Part shown: positions 13,854 to 21,621 of the stretch, piece by piece
How the letters are laid out: each line of letters starts with the position of its first letter
Numbering within the stretch: position 1 is the first letter of the stretch
DNA from: a virus
DNA length: 36,271 nucleotides
IMG/VR virus record: IMGVR_UViG_3300042562_000386
Span: 1-36,271 of that record
Direction: 5' to 3' (one strand)
The notes under the pieces: generated by a model
What the model saw: only the letters and a program-made list of their open reading frames with translations
The model's database searches: none
What the model was told of the DNA's origin: nothing
Made by a program: the position numbers and the translations under genes

Positions 13854-14063
13854 ATGGAACTAAAAAAGAAAGATAACAGAGGTGGTAAGAGGATAGGTGC
13901 TGGTCATCCCTTTAAGTATGGTGAACGCACGATTAACATCACATTTCGCATACCAACATCGCACAAAGAACTAATTAAGGTAATGGTCAAAGAATACCTT
14001 GATAAGGTTAGTAATGAATATAAATCAAGTAAACCAACTAAATCTGAACACTATGGCTGCTGA
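13854..14063 (+). CDS. Ribbon-helix-helix-like DNA-binding protein (69 aa)
   Basis: The N-terminus carries GGKRIGAGHPFKYGE (10-24), a variant of the GGxRxGAGRPxK basic arm common in small phage DNA-binding proteins. It is followed by a strand (RTINITFRIP, about 25-34) and two helices (SHKELIKVMVKEYLDKV), the ribbon-helix-helix order. Such proteins act as dimers on inverted repeats. It is the best candidate in this window for a regulator of the 4268-4297 type operators, but no link is shown. Confidence 0.6.
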   Translation: MELKKKDNRGGKRIGAGHPFKYGERTINITFRIPTSHKELIKVMVKEYLDKVSNEYKSSKPTKSEHYGC

Positions 14064-14271
14064 ACAATCTGTTATTGAATTAATCTTTGAAAGACAAAAC
14101 GAAATGAACATTGATGATTTTATTCAATGGCTCAATACCAACTATGAAGAGTTAAAGTCCCAGCATAAGATGGAAGTAATGGGTGCTTATGAATGTGGAC
14201 TTGAAGATAGTGAGACTGAAAGGTATGCACCAAAAGCATCATTAGACTTTTATAATCAGTTTTATGGCTAA
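14053..14271 (+). CDS. Hypothetical protein (72 aa), possible paralogue of the next gene
   Basis: ATG at 14053 (MAAEQSVIELIFERQNEMNI). The core FIQWLNTNYEELKSQHKMEV, the G-containing turn and the ending LDFYNQFYG resemble the next protein (VEWLYSEL..., ending EQYYNETYG). It overlaps the previous gene by 11 bases and the next by 8. Function unknown. Confidence 0.55.
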   Translation: MAAEQSVIELIFERQNEMNIDDFIQWLNTNYEELKSQHKMEVMGAYECGLEDSETERYAPKASLDFYNQFYG

Positions 14272-14509
14272 AAAGCAAACAGCAGTTGAGTGGTTATATA
14301 GTGAGTTACACAAAAATAACATCTCAAATGATTCGATAAAAAGTAGAATTTATAAAGAATCAGAAATTTGGAAACAAGCCAAAGCAATGGAAAAAGAGCA
14401 GATGGATAAGGTAAGTGAAGATTGGTTTGTTGAAGGATGTAGCCACATGAAGGACAACAAAAGAATCTACCAATCATTTGAACAATACTACAACGAAACC
14501 TATGGATAG
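14264..14509 (+). CDS. Hypothetical phage protein with AVEWLxxEL...YYNETYG pattern (81 aa)
   Basis: Opening KKQTAVEWLYSELHKNN, middle QAKAMEKEQMDKV and ending EQYYNETYG form a pattern I know from small proteins of Bacteroidota phages, whose function is unknown. It is helical and charged. It overlaps its neighbours by a few bases on each side. Confidence 0.62.
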   Translation: MAKKQTAVEWLYSELHKNNISNDSIKSRIYKESEIWKQAKAMEKEQMDKVSEDWFVEGCSHMKDNKRIYQSFEQYYNETYG

Positions 14510-14885
14510 TAACCTACTACTTATACCTTGTGCAATTGAATCAGTTGCTACAAGACGAGATAAGACCTTAAAGGTAGTGATTGGTACACAAGAACTTTCT
14601 CCAGCAAAGGCTGCTGAACTATTCAACCAATGGACATCAGGTGTAGGTGTAATGGCATTCAAAGGTGAGGCATTTAATTACAATGATGAAGAGTTACTCA
14701 AGTCAATCAAGATAGATGCAGAGGAGATGGGTTCTAAGACACCAAGTCAAAGATTAAGGTCTTGCCTATACGTATTGTTTGAGCGCAATCCTGAGGGCTT
14801 TAATGACTTCAACACCTACTATGCATCAATGATGGATAAGTTCATTGATATGGTCAAGAAACGAATTGATACCTACCAGTTATGA
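14502..14885 (+). CDS. Hypothetical phage protein (127 aa)
   Basis: The start is the ATG at 14502, overlapping the previous stop by 8 bases; a TTG at 14478 is also in frame. Residues ~75-127 (SKTPSQRLRSCLYVLFERN... NTYYASMMDKFIDMVKKRID) match a phrase common in Bacteroidota phage proteins located just before terminase genes. No catalytic motif is visible; it may be an accessory in DNA handling. Confidence 0.6.
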   Translation: MDSNLLLIPCAIESVATRRDKTLKVVIGTQELSPAKAAELFNQWTSGVGVMAFKGEAFNYNDEELLKSIKIDAEEMGSKTPSQRLRSCLYVLFERNPEGFNDFNTYYASMMDKFIDMVKKRIDTYQL

Positions 14886-15268
14886 ATAAGACCCACACCA
14901 TACAAGATTCAAGTGGTAATAAGTTAATTGCCTCTCATAAGGATTCAATCATCAATCTATCATTGCTACTTGCTGATGGTAAGAAGAGAGCCATAGGTCA
15001 GATTGATAAAGCAACAAGAACTCTAAGACTGGTAAGGTCAAGGTCAAAGCATCTTATGAGAGTCAATAACTCTTATGGCATCAACTACTACCTGATTGAG
15101 AATGGTGTGACATTTGACAAAGTTGAGATAGTAGATGAACAAAGTAGATGGTTAATACCTAAAGACTATCTTATGGAACATTGCACAACAATGAACTTTA
15201 AGGCTCAAGGATTTGAACTACAGAAGTTCATTTCACTTGACAAACTAAATTCTTATGTAACTTTGTAG
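14882..15268 (+). CDS. Hypothetical protein preceding terminase (128 aa)
   Basis: ATGA overlap with the gene before. Basic, mixed strand/helix protein (for example GQIDKATRTLRLVRSRSKHL) with a NNSYGINYYLIENG strand pair. No family recognised. Its last bases contain a promoter-like pair (15237-15265) for the terminase gene. Confidence 0.6.
   Translation: MNKTHTIQDSSGNKLIASHKDSIINLSLLLADGKKRAIGQIDKATRTLRLVRSRSKHLMRVNNSYGINYYLIENGVTFDKVEIVDEQSRWLIPKDYLMEHCTTMNFKAQGFELQKFISLDKLNSYVTL
15237..15265 (+). promoter_or_regulatory. Promoter-like TTG-N18-TAACTTTG before terminase
   Basis: TTG at 15237-15239 and TAACTTTG at 15258-15265, 18 bases apart, match the flavobacterial consensus. It lies inside the end of the preceding gene, and a start point about 5-7 bases after the -7 box would fall at or next to the ATG at 15271, implying a leaderless mRNA. 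That makes it less certain. Confidence 0.4.
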
Positions 15269-15270
15269 TT

Positions 15271-15717
15271 ATGGAAGCACAAGACGAACCAAACAAGGGA
15301 GGTAGACCAACTAAGTACAAGGAGGCATTCAATGACCAAGTCTTTGAAATGGCTCTTCTTGGTTTATCAGATAGCCAAATGGCAAACATCTTAGGTATAA
15401 CTGAACAAACATTAAACAATTGGAAAACCGAACACCCAATGTTTTTTGAGTCATTAACGCAAGGGAAAGAGAATGCTGATGGCAAAGTGGCTAAGGCAAT
15501 GTACAAACGTGCATTAGGTTTAACCATCATTGAAGAGGCACTAACTAAGGATGGTCAGATAGTACAACTAAGAAAAGAGTTACCACCTGATACTCCAGCA
15601 GCAAAGCATTGGTTAGCTAATCGACAAAGGAAACTTTGGGCAAACAATGGTGAAAGCACGATGTACACAACTGAGCCACTAATCATCATAAGGACTGAGG
15701 GAGACAAAGATGAATGA
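15271..15717 (+). CDS. terS: Terminase small subunit (148 aa)
   Basis: N-terminal GGRPTKYKEAFNDQVFEMAL followed by a helix-turn-helix (LGLSDSQMANILGITEQTLNNW, about 29-50, where 'NNW' begins the recognition end) and a central oligomerisation region ending LPPDTPAAKHWLANRQRKLW. This is the usual layout of TerS: DNA recognition, ring core and C-terminal TerL contact. It starts packaging by binding the pac or cos site. It overlaps TerL by ATGA. Confidence 0.88.
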   Translation: MEAQDEPNKGGRPTKYKEAFNDQVFEMALLGLSDSQMANILGITEQTLNNWKTEHPMFFESLTQGKENADGKVAKAMYKRALGLTIIEEALTKDGQIVQLRKELPPDTPAAKHWLANRQRKLWANNGESTMYTTEPLIIIRTEGDKDE

Positions 15718-16994
15718 GTTTCAAATTAACCAAACGTCAAACAACTGCATACGACCTTGCAGTTAATGGTGTTAAGAAAGTAATAGTCTTTGGTGGCGCA
15801 ATTCGAGGTGGTAAGACCTACTGGTTACTACTAACTCTATCATCACTCTGTTTACTCTACCCACGTTCAAGATGGGTAATCATTCGTAAGACCTTACCTG
15901 ATTTAAAACGTACTACCTTTCCATCATTCAGTTCAATACTTAACGATGGGTTAAATCAATACATTAGTTCATGGAATCGTGAGACCAATGTTGTTACGTT
16001 CACCAATGGTAGTGAACTAATCTTCATGGCTGAATCATATGATGATGATAAAGACTTGAATAGGTTCAGAGGGTTAGAAGTGAATGGTGCTGGTCTTGAC
16101 GAAGTAAACGAACTACAAGAAGCAACATTCTACAAGGTGCAAGAACGTATAGGTAGTTGGAATAAAGCTATAGGTCAAGCACCAATAGTATGTTTGGCTA
16201 CTTGCAACCCAGCTAACAATTGGGTTAAGTCAGTTATCTATGAAAGGTGGAGAAACAATACACTACCTGATAAGTGGTGCTACATCAACTCACGCATCAC
16301 AGATAACCCATACATAAGTCAAGACTATCTTGAGTCACTTAAAGAACTACCACCAATTCAATATGCACGATTCGTAGAAGGTGACTGGGATGTAATGGAT
16401 GAAGTAAACAATCCATTCTTGTATGCATGGAATGATGATTTACACATAGACGATTCACTTACTATTAATCCTAACCTACCAGTATTTATCTCAGTCGATT
16501 TCAACATTAACCCATTGTCAGCATTAATTATTCAGCAACACACCACTAAAGGTTGTTCAGTAGTTGGTGAAATAAACATAGACAAGGGTAGTATAGATGC
16601 CTTCTGTGATTATGTTGAAAGTCTTAATGTACCACGTGGTCTACTTAGGATAACTGGGGATGCAATGGGCAATGGTAGAAGTATTCAGCAACGTGATAAT
16701 AGTTCAGCCTACACCCAAATCAAAAGAAGGTTGCACCTTGCAGATAGTCAGATAATCATACCAGCTAATCCTACCCACTACAATAGTAGAATAGACTGCA
16801 ATAACGCACTAACACGACTTGACATTAAAGTTAACTCTGTTAGGTGTAAAGGTTTTGTGTATGATGCTAAACAAGTACAATGTAATGCTGATGGTGGTAT
16901 CATTAAATCAAATAGAAAAAACCTATCTGAACGTGCTGACTTTTTAGATTGTTTTCGTTACTTTGTCAATTCAATTTTAAAAAGATATCTATGA
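15714..16994 (+). CDS. terL: Terminase large subunit (426 aa)
   Basis: ATPase domain: Walker A GGAIRGGKT (27-35), a Walker B region GAGLDEV (125-131) with catalytic E130, and motif III CLATCNPAN near 165. Nuclease domain: VDFNINP (about 262), TGDAMGNG (about 313) and ERADFLDCFRY near the C-terminus provide the acidic metal-binding residues. This is a full-length TerL motor. Its type (headful or cos) cannot be set from motifs alone; the circular assembly agrees with a permuted genome but does not prove it. Confidence 0.95.
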   Translation: MSFKLTKRQTTAYDLAVNGVKKVIVFGGAIRGGKTYWLLLTLSSLCLLYPRSRWVIIRKTLPDLKRTTFPSFSSILNDGLNQYISSWNRETNVVTFTNGSELIFMAESYDDDKDLNRFRGLEVNGAGLDEVNELQEATFYKVQERIGSWNKAIGQAPIVCLATCNPANNWVKSVIYERWRNNTLPDKWCYINSRITDNPYISQDYLESLKELPPIQYARFVEGDWDVMDEVNNPFLYAWNDDLHIDDSLTINPNLPVFISVDFNINPLSALIIQQHTTKGCSVVGEINIDKGSIDAFCDYVESLNVPRGLLRITGDAMGNGRSIQQRDNSSAYTQIKRRLHLADSQIIIPANPTHYNSRIDCNNALTRLDIKVNSVRCKGFVYDAKQVQCNADGGIIKSNRKNLSERADFLDCFRYFVNSILKRYL

Positions 16995-17338
16995 GCATTT
17001 GTTCACCTTGTTACGACTCAGGTAGTTATGTAGATGTATGTGCTACTGGTCTTACATTCGGGGTTGCTGAACCTGATACATCTTACCTTGTGTGCATCCA
17101 GTATAAGGCTACTGGTCGTATTCAGACCTTTGTTAGTGTTAGTGATGAGTTTGGTAACATTACAATTGAAGGAGTATTGATTGACCCATTACAAGGATAT
17201 ACCTTATGGATAACAACTGATACACCTAATGGCACAAGACAAGACTTGACTATAGGTGCTGACACCTATACTTGCATTGACTTTAGTATTGCAGTTAGTG
17301 ATAGTGAACCATCAATAGTTAACCTGACCAATGAGTAA
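16991..17338 (+). CDS. Hypothetical beta-rich protein after TerL (115 aa)
   Basis: ATGA overlap with the TerL stop fixes the ATG at 16991 (MSICSPCYDSGSYVDVCATG). The protein looks like a single beta-sandwich (GLTFGVAEPDTSYLVCIQYK, FGNITIEGVLIDPLQGYTLW). Its length and location suggest a small virion or decoration protein, but I recognise no family. Confidence 0.6.
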   Translation: MSICSPCYDSGSYVDVCATGLTFGVAEPDTSYLVCIQYKATGRIQTFVSVSDEFGNITIEGVLIDPLQGYTLWITTDTPNGTRQDLTIGADTYTCIDFSIAVSDSEPSIVNLTNE

Positions 17339-17537
17339 GCTATCTGCAATCATTAGAGGGTGGTATTACTACCTAACTGCTAACAAGAAGTCAAGGGAAC
17401 TAAGCAAGGGTAGAACTGCAATATGTAACAACTGCCAACATAGGTATAAGAGATTAAACCTTTGTAATGCTTGTGGTTGCTTTCTCCCAGCTAAGACAAG
17501 GGTAGAAGATGCACAATGCCCACATGAATACTGGTGA
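17331..17537 (+). CDS. Small zinc-ribbon protein (68 aa, DUF6171-like pattern)
   Basis: Cys pattern CNNCQHRY...LCNACGCFLPAKT...QCPHEYW is the small phage zinc protein with 'C..C...C..CGC...K...CP..W'. It probably binds one or two zinc ions. It occurs beside terminase genes in related phages; its role is unknown. Confidence 0.68.
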   Translation: MSKLSAIIRGWYYYLTANKKSRELSKGRTAICNNCQHRYKRLNLCNACGCFLPAKTRVEDAQCPHEYW

Positions 17538-17540
17538 GAT

Positions 17541-17801
17541 ATGGCAAACTTTATCATCTTACAATCGACCCTAATAGAATACAATAAGAGTATAGAAGAT
17601 GAAGAGTTACAAGAACTATCAGCAATTGATTTAGGTGACTGCAAGGTGCTGGTCAATGTCAATGAGATAATGATGGTTGTAGAGAATCAAGGCACTACAT
17701 TACTAACCTTAACCAACTTAGATAGGTTGGTTAGCAACAACACAATAGATGAAGTTATTCAGAAAATTAATGCCTCACAAGTTGTGGCATCGATTCAATA
17801 G
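17541..17801 (+). CDS. Hypothetical small protein, FlbD-like fold guess (86 aa)
   Basis: Strands around VLVNVNEIMMVVENQGTTLLTL and the final helix TIDEVIQKI resemble the small FlbD-type fold. This is a pattern impression only. It overlaps the tail chaperone gene by up to 53 bases. Confidence 0.5.
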   Translation: MANFIILQSTLIEYNKSIEDEELQELSAIDLGDCKVLVNVNEIMMVVENQGTTLLTLTNLDRLVSNNTIDEVIQKINASQVVASIQ

Positions 17802-18399
17802 ATGGAATAAGAAACAAACCAGTTACAATCTTGTTAAGGTATTCACTCAAGATGGGTATAACTATCTTAGATTCCCTAAAGAGACCAATATGCCACTTGA
17901 AAGATTCTCAATGTCTATGGCATTACTTGAAAGATTGAGTTCAGGTATAAGTGGTAGTGAGATGGAAGGTATCTTAGAAGGTATGGAGAAAGCATTGGCT
18001 GCTGGTCTATCCAATCCTAAGAATGCAGCATTGGTTGCTACCTACATTCACATCATACGTGAACGTCAAGACACCATCATACATCGTGACTTGTTACTTA
18101 ACATTGCAGCCACTTGGATAATAAGAGATGATGAAGACCCTACCATTATCAACAACGATATTCACAAAGAGAAACTTGATGTGTTTGAAAAGATGTGCAT
18201 GGAGGGTTCACACGATTTTTTTACACGGCTGGGTATAGAGCCGCTAATACCCTTAATGTCTATGTCTCCCGAAGATATGCAGAAATTATGGGAATACAAC
18301 GTGGAGGCACAACGCAACCTAATCAAAGCATTGACCCACTTAGATTCTCTCCACGATACAGAGCGAGTGAAACGACCACGAGAATTAAAAGTCAAGTAA
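17749..18399 (+). CDS. Tail assembly chaperone, zero-frame product (G-like, 216 aa)
   Basis: The gene lies immediately before the tape measure, where siphophages carry the two overlapping G/GT chaperone products. The protein is mostly helical (MSMALLERLSSGISGSEMEG, ALAAGLSNPKNAALVATYIH). ATG at 17749 overlaps the previous gene by 53 bases; ATG at 17770 is an alternative (209 aa). At residue 158 a slippery run allows -1 shifting to the frame that ends at 18509. After the shift point the zero frame uses codons (CGA, CGC, CCC, CTC) that are otherwise rare here, consistent with two overlapping frames. Confidence 0.72.
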   Translation: MKLFRKLMPHKLWHRFNRWNKKQTSYNLVKVFTQDGYNYLRFPKETNMPLERFSMSMALLERLSSGISGSEMEGILEGMEKALAAGLSNPKNAALVATYIHIIRERQDTIIHRDLLLNIAATWIIRDDEDPTIINNDIHKEKLDVFEKMCMEGSHDFFTRLGIEPLIPLMSMSPEDMQKLWEYNVEAQRNLIKALTHLDSLHDTERVKRPRELKVK

Positions 18400-18509
18400 T
18401 GACAATAGTTGAGGGAGATGTGGTTGCATACAATCAACTAATGCATAGTGATGTTGATTTATTTATTACTAAATTTGAATCGTTCATAAAATCTCAGAAT
18501 CGTGGCTAA
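17749..18509 (+). CDS. Tail assembly chaperone, -1 frameshift product (GT-like, about 253 aa)
   Basis: Reading 17749-18222, then stepping back one base, continues from 18222 as YTAGYRAANTLNVYVSRRYA... to TAA at 18507-18509, adding 95 residues. This matches lambda gpG/gpGT, where a minor long product with a T domain recruits the major tail protein to the tape measure. The frame overlaps the tape-measure GTG start (18502) by 8 bases. The same frame could instead yield only a 36-aa protein from the ATG at 18399 (TAATG), but it is open for another 200 bases upstream. Confidence 0.65.
18216..18252 (+). promoter_or_regulatory. -1 ribosomal frameshift site: T TTT TTT plus pseudoknot
   Basis: Seven T (18216-18222) are in exact phase as T TTT TTT. 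Three bases later CGGCT (18226-18230) pairs with AGCCG (18239-18243), and GGGTAT (18231-18236) with ATACCC (18247-18252), forming a compact H-type pseudoknot. The 3-base spacer is shorter than the usual 5-9. Confidence 0.75.
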
Positions 18510-21500
18510 AGTTATTATTGAGTATGAAGCACAAGCAGCATCATTAAAGGCAGTAACAGATACTATTATCAATGCCAATAAGCAGATTGGAGATAGTGCT
18601 GAAGCAGCAGCCAAAGAAGGTGCTGATGCTTACAAAGCAATGGGTAAGTCCATGAGTGCAGCCTTTAGTTCACAAGAGGTATCTAAGGCAATCAATAGTA
18701 ACATAGCAAACATCAATAAGAATCGTGATGCACTTAATAAGCTAACTGGTGAATCAATAAAGTTTAGTAAGGCTGCAATCTCATTAGGTAAAGTTGTTAA
18801 AGAGAATGCAGCAGAAACACTAAAAGCAAAAGAAGCATTAGCCAATTACCAAAAGACATTAACCAATACATCCAATGGTACTGATGCAACGGGTAAGAAA
18901 ACACAATCACTCAAAAGTAGATTAAGAGAATTAAAAGAAGAGTTAGCAGCACTTGAGACTGCTGGTCAAGATGGTACATTAGCATTTCAAAAGCTATCAG
19001 TTGAGGCTGGTAAGTTACAAGACCAAATAGGAGATACACAAGAAAGGGTTAAGGTACTCGCATCTGACACATTCAAGTTCGATGCAGCATTAGGTGCGGT
19101 AAAAGGTTTGGCTGCTGGTTTTGCAGTTGCTCAAGGTGCTGCTGCTGCATTTGGTGTAGATAGTGAAGAACTTAATAAAACAATTGCAAGAACTCAGGGT
19201 GCATTAGCATTACTAACTGGGCTGCAAGAGATAGCTAACTTAGTAACTGGTCAAGGTGCGACCAAGATAGCATTACAGAATATCTTCTTAAAAGAAAAGG
19301 TAGTAGTGACTGGTGCTGCTGCTACTGCCACTACAACATTAGCAACGGCTGAAGAAGGTGCAGCGGTAGCAACATTAGCAACCAAGAAAAGTCTTGACTT
19401 ATTAAAGGTAGCAATAGCTGGTACTGGTATTGGTGCATTGGTTCTTGTACTTGGTGCATTGTATCAAGTTTATCAACAGAATGCAGCAGCATCAAAGAAG
19501 TTCAATGACTTGATTGCTGAACAAGAAAAACTTAACAAGGCTGCTACTGATGAAATAAAAAAACAAGTAGCAGAAAGAGAAGACCTAAATGATAAGATAT
19601 TAGTGAGTCAAAATAAGTTGACCCAAGCAGCAGCAGATACAAGAAAGATACAACGTGACACCCAAGCAGAAATCAAAGCACAATTATTACCACAGATTAC
19701 TCAAAGGGAAAAGTTAATAGAACAAGAAAAACAATTGACTTTACAGATTGAGGCAAAACAAAGAGCAATTGATGTTGCCAGTAAATCTGCTAATGACAAT
19801 GCAGCACTTTCAATTAAGACTAACCAAAATGCTATTAAAGATTTGGAGGTGCAGAAAGCAACAACCATCAAGTCATTAGGTGAGGTTAATGCAAACATTA
19901 CTAATATAAAAACTAATGTATCTGAGACTGCTAATACATCAATCAATTTAATTGATGCTGAAGCAGCCAAAGAGAATGCAGAAAAACTTAAAGACATCAA
20001 TGATAAGTTGATTCAAGATAGGTTAACTGCTGAACTCAATGGATTAAAAAGATTGGAGATAATAGATGGTGAATCAACTCAAAATAAGATTGACCAAGCT
20101 AACAAACAAGCAGAGATAGATAAGGCTGATGCCAAAGCAAGTATTGAGAATGCAAAGTTAAGAGCATCGACCATTGCACTTATTGATGCACAATTAGCAG
20201 AGAGTGTTGCACAGATACGACTTGATGCAACAAACAAAGCAATTGAAGACGAGGTTAAGATACTGGAGGTGAAAAGAATTAATGGAACTGCAACCATTGA
20301 AGAAGAAATTAAGATAGCAGATAAAACATTCACGATTGAAAAGAATAAGTTACAAGCACTCATTGATGCTAACAAAGCATCATTTGCTGACCTTGAGATA
20401 TTGAATGCCAATCACGAAAAGAAAGTAACTGACATCAAGAACAAAGGTATTCAAGAACAATACAACCTAAGAGTTCAGGCATTTGAACTGCAAAAGATGT
20501 TAGGTGTAACAACCCTTGAAGATGAACTATCATTAATACGTGCAAGGGGTGAAGCAGAATTGAATGCTAACAAAGATTCTAATAAGTCATTAGAACAGAA
20601 AGAAGCAGATAGAAAAGCAATCATAGCTAAGACTGATGCTGACATTACTCAAGCAAAAGTAGTAGAGGCAAACAAACGTATTGATATTGATAATGCTGAA
20701 GCACAAGCAGCAGTAACATTAGGTAAGTCAACATATGACCAACGTGTTAAGTTGATTGAAGATGAGGGTATAAAAGCTAAGAACGCACTTGATAAGAAAC
20801 TATTAAGTGAAGAAGAGTATAATGCAAAAGTTTTACAAATCAATGCAAATACTACTGCTGCACTTCAGGGTGAACAAGATAAGCGAATTGAAGAAGCATT
20901 CAAGTATGCCAATGCAGTAGTTAGTGTATTTACAAGTATTAATGATATATCTAAACAAGCATCTGAGCAAAGAGTAGCAGATATAACTGCACAAAGTGAA
21001 ACAGAATTAAAAGCAATTGATGACTCAAGTGCATTAGAATCAGATAAGATTAAACAACGTGCTGCACTTGAAAAAAGAACACAAGCAGCAATAGCAAAAG
21101 AAAAAACAAGACAAGCAGAAAATGATAAGGCATTAGCAATCTTTCAAGCAGTTGTATCTACTGCACGTGCGGTGGCAGAAGCATTACCAAACATTCCATT
21201 ATCAATTATAGTAGGTGCTGCTGGTGCAATTCAAATAGCAGCCATTGCCAGTCAACCGATACCTAAATTTGAAAAAGGTGGTGTAGTTGGTGGCAAAAGA
21301 CATAGTCAAGGTGGCACTATATTAGAAGCGGAGGAAGGAGAGTACATCGTTAATAGAAAGCAATCAAGCACCCACAGAAGAGAATTGAATGCATTAAATC
21401 AATCCTCAGATGCCTTTAAGAAGCTAATCAATGAACGATATGTTAGACCAGCATTGATGAACTATATGCTTAACTCAAAATCAAAAGAGATGGGTGTTAA

Positions 21501-21621
21501 TGTAAATGCTACTTTAAACTCTAAAACTATGGAGTCTGAACTAAAAGGATTGAGGAAAGACCTAAGACAATCTAAAACAAGATTTAGTAATCCAGTTGAT
21601 TCACGTTACCAATGGCAGTAG
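18502..21621 (+). CDS. Tape measure protein (1039 aa)
   Basis: The largest gene, starting with GTG that overlaps the chaperone frame. The sequence is long, Ala/Lys/Glu-rich and helical throughout, with hydrophobic regions at about 195-260 (LAAGFAVAQGAAAAFG) and 300-326 (VAIAGTGIGALVLVLGALYQ) and many coiled-coil stretches (for example IDKADAKASIENAKLRASTI). A glycine-rich segment near 930 (KFEKGGVVGGKRHSQGG) resembles a common tape-measure end. It sets tail length; at about 0.15 nm per residue the tail would be near 150 nm. Identification rests on size, composition and position after the chaperone. Confidence 0.92.
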   Translation: MAKVIIEYEAQAASLKAVTDTIINANKQIGDSAEAAAKEGADAYKAMGKSMSAAFSSQEVSKAINSNIANINKNRDALNKLTGESIKFSKAAISLGKVVKENAAETLKAKEALANYQKTLTNTSNGTDATGKKTQSLKSRLRELKEELAALETAGQDGTLAFQKLSVEAGKLQDQIGDTQERVKVLASDTFKFDAALGAVKGLAAGFAVAQGAAAAFGVDSEELNKTIARTQGALALLTGLQEIANLVTGQGATKIALQNIFLKEKVVVTGAAATATTTLATAEEGAAVATLATKKSLDLLKVAIAGTGIGALVLVLGALYQVYQQNAAASKKFNDLIAEQEKLNKAATDEIKKQVAEREDLNDKILVSQNKLTQAAADTRKIQRDTQAEIKAQLLPQITQREKLIEQEKQLTLQIEAKQRAIDVASKSANDNAALSIKTNQNAIKDLEVQKATTIKSLGEVNANITNIKTNVSETANTSINLIDAEAAKENAEKLKDINDKLIQDRLTAELNGLKRLEIIDGESTQNKIDQANKQAEIDKADAKASIENAKLRASTIALIDAQLAESVAQIRLDATNKAIEDEVKILEVKRINGTATIEEEIKIADKTFTIEKNKLQALIDANKASFADLEILNANHEKKVTDIKNKGIQEQYNLRVQAFELQKMLGVTTLEDELSLIRARGEAELNANKDSNKSLEQKEADRKAIIAKTDADITQAKVVEANKRIDIDNAEAQAAVTLGKSTYDQRVKLIEDEGIKAKNALDKKLLSEEEYNAKVLQINANTTAALQGEQDKRIEEAFKYANAVVSVFTSINDISKQASEQRVADITAQSETELKAIDDSSALESDKIKQRAALEKRTQAAIAKEKTRQAENDKALAIFQAVVSTARAVAEALPNIPLSIIVGAAGAIQIAAIASQPIPKFEKGGVVGGKRHSQGGTILEAEEGEYIVNRKQSSTHRRELNALNQSSDAFKKLINERYVRPALMNYMLNSKSKEMGVNVNATLNSKTMESELKGLRKDLRQSKTRFSNPVDSRYQWQ

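Noticed and set aside
18195-18509. Independent 104-aa gene starting at the ATG at 18195
   Set aside because: Its first 200 bases lie in the chaperone gene, and the slippery run plus pseudoknot explain this frame better as a -1 extension.
18399-18509. 36-aa gene from the TAATG at 18399
   Set aside because: Possible, but the frame is open long before the ATG and matches the frameshift model; kept only as an alternative.
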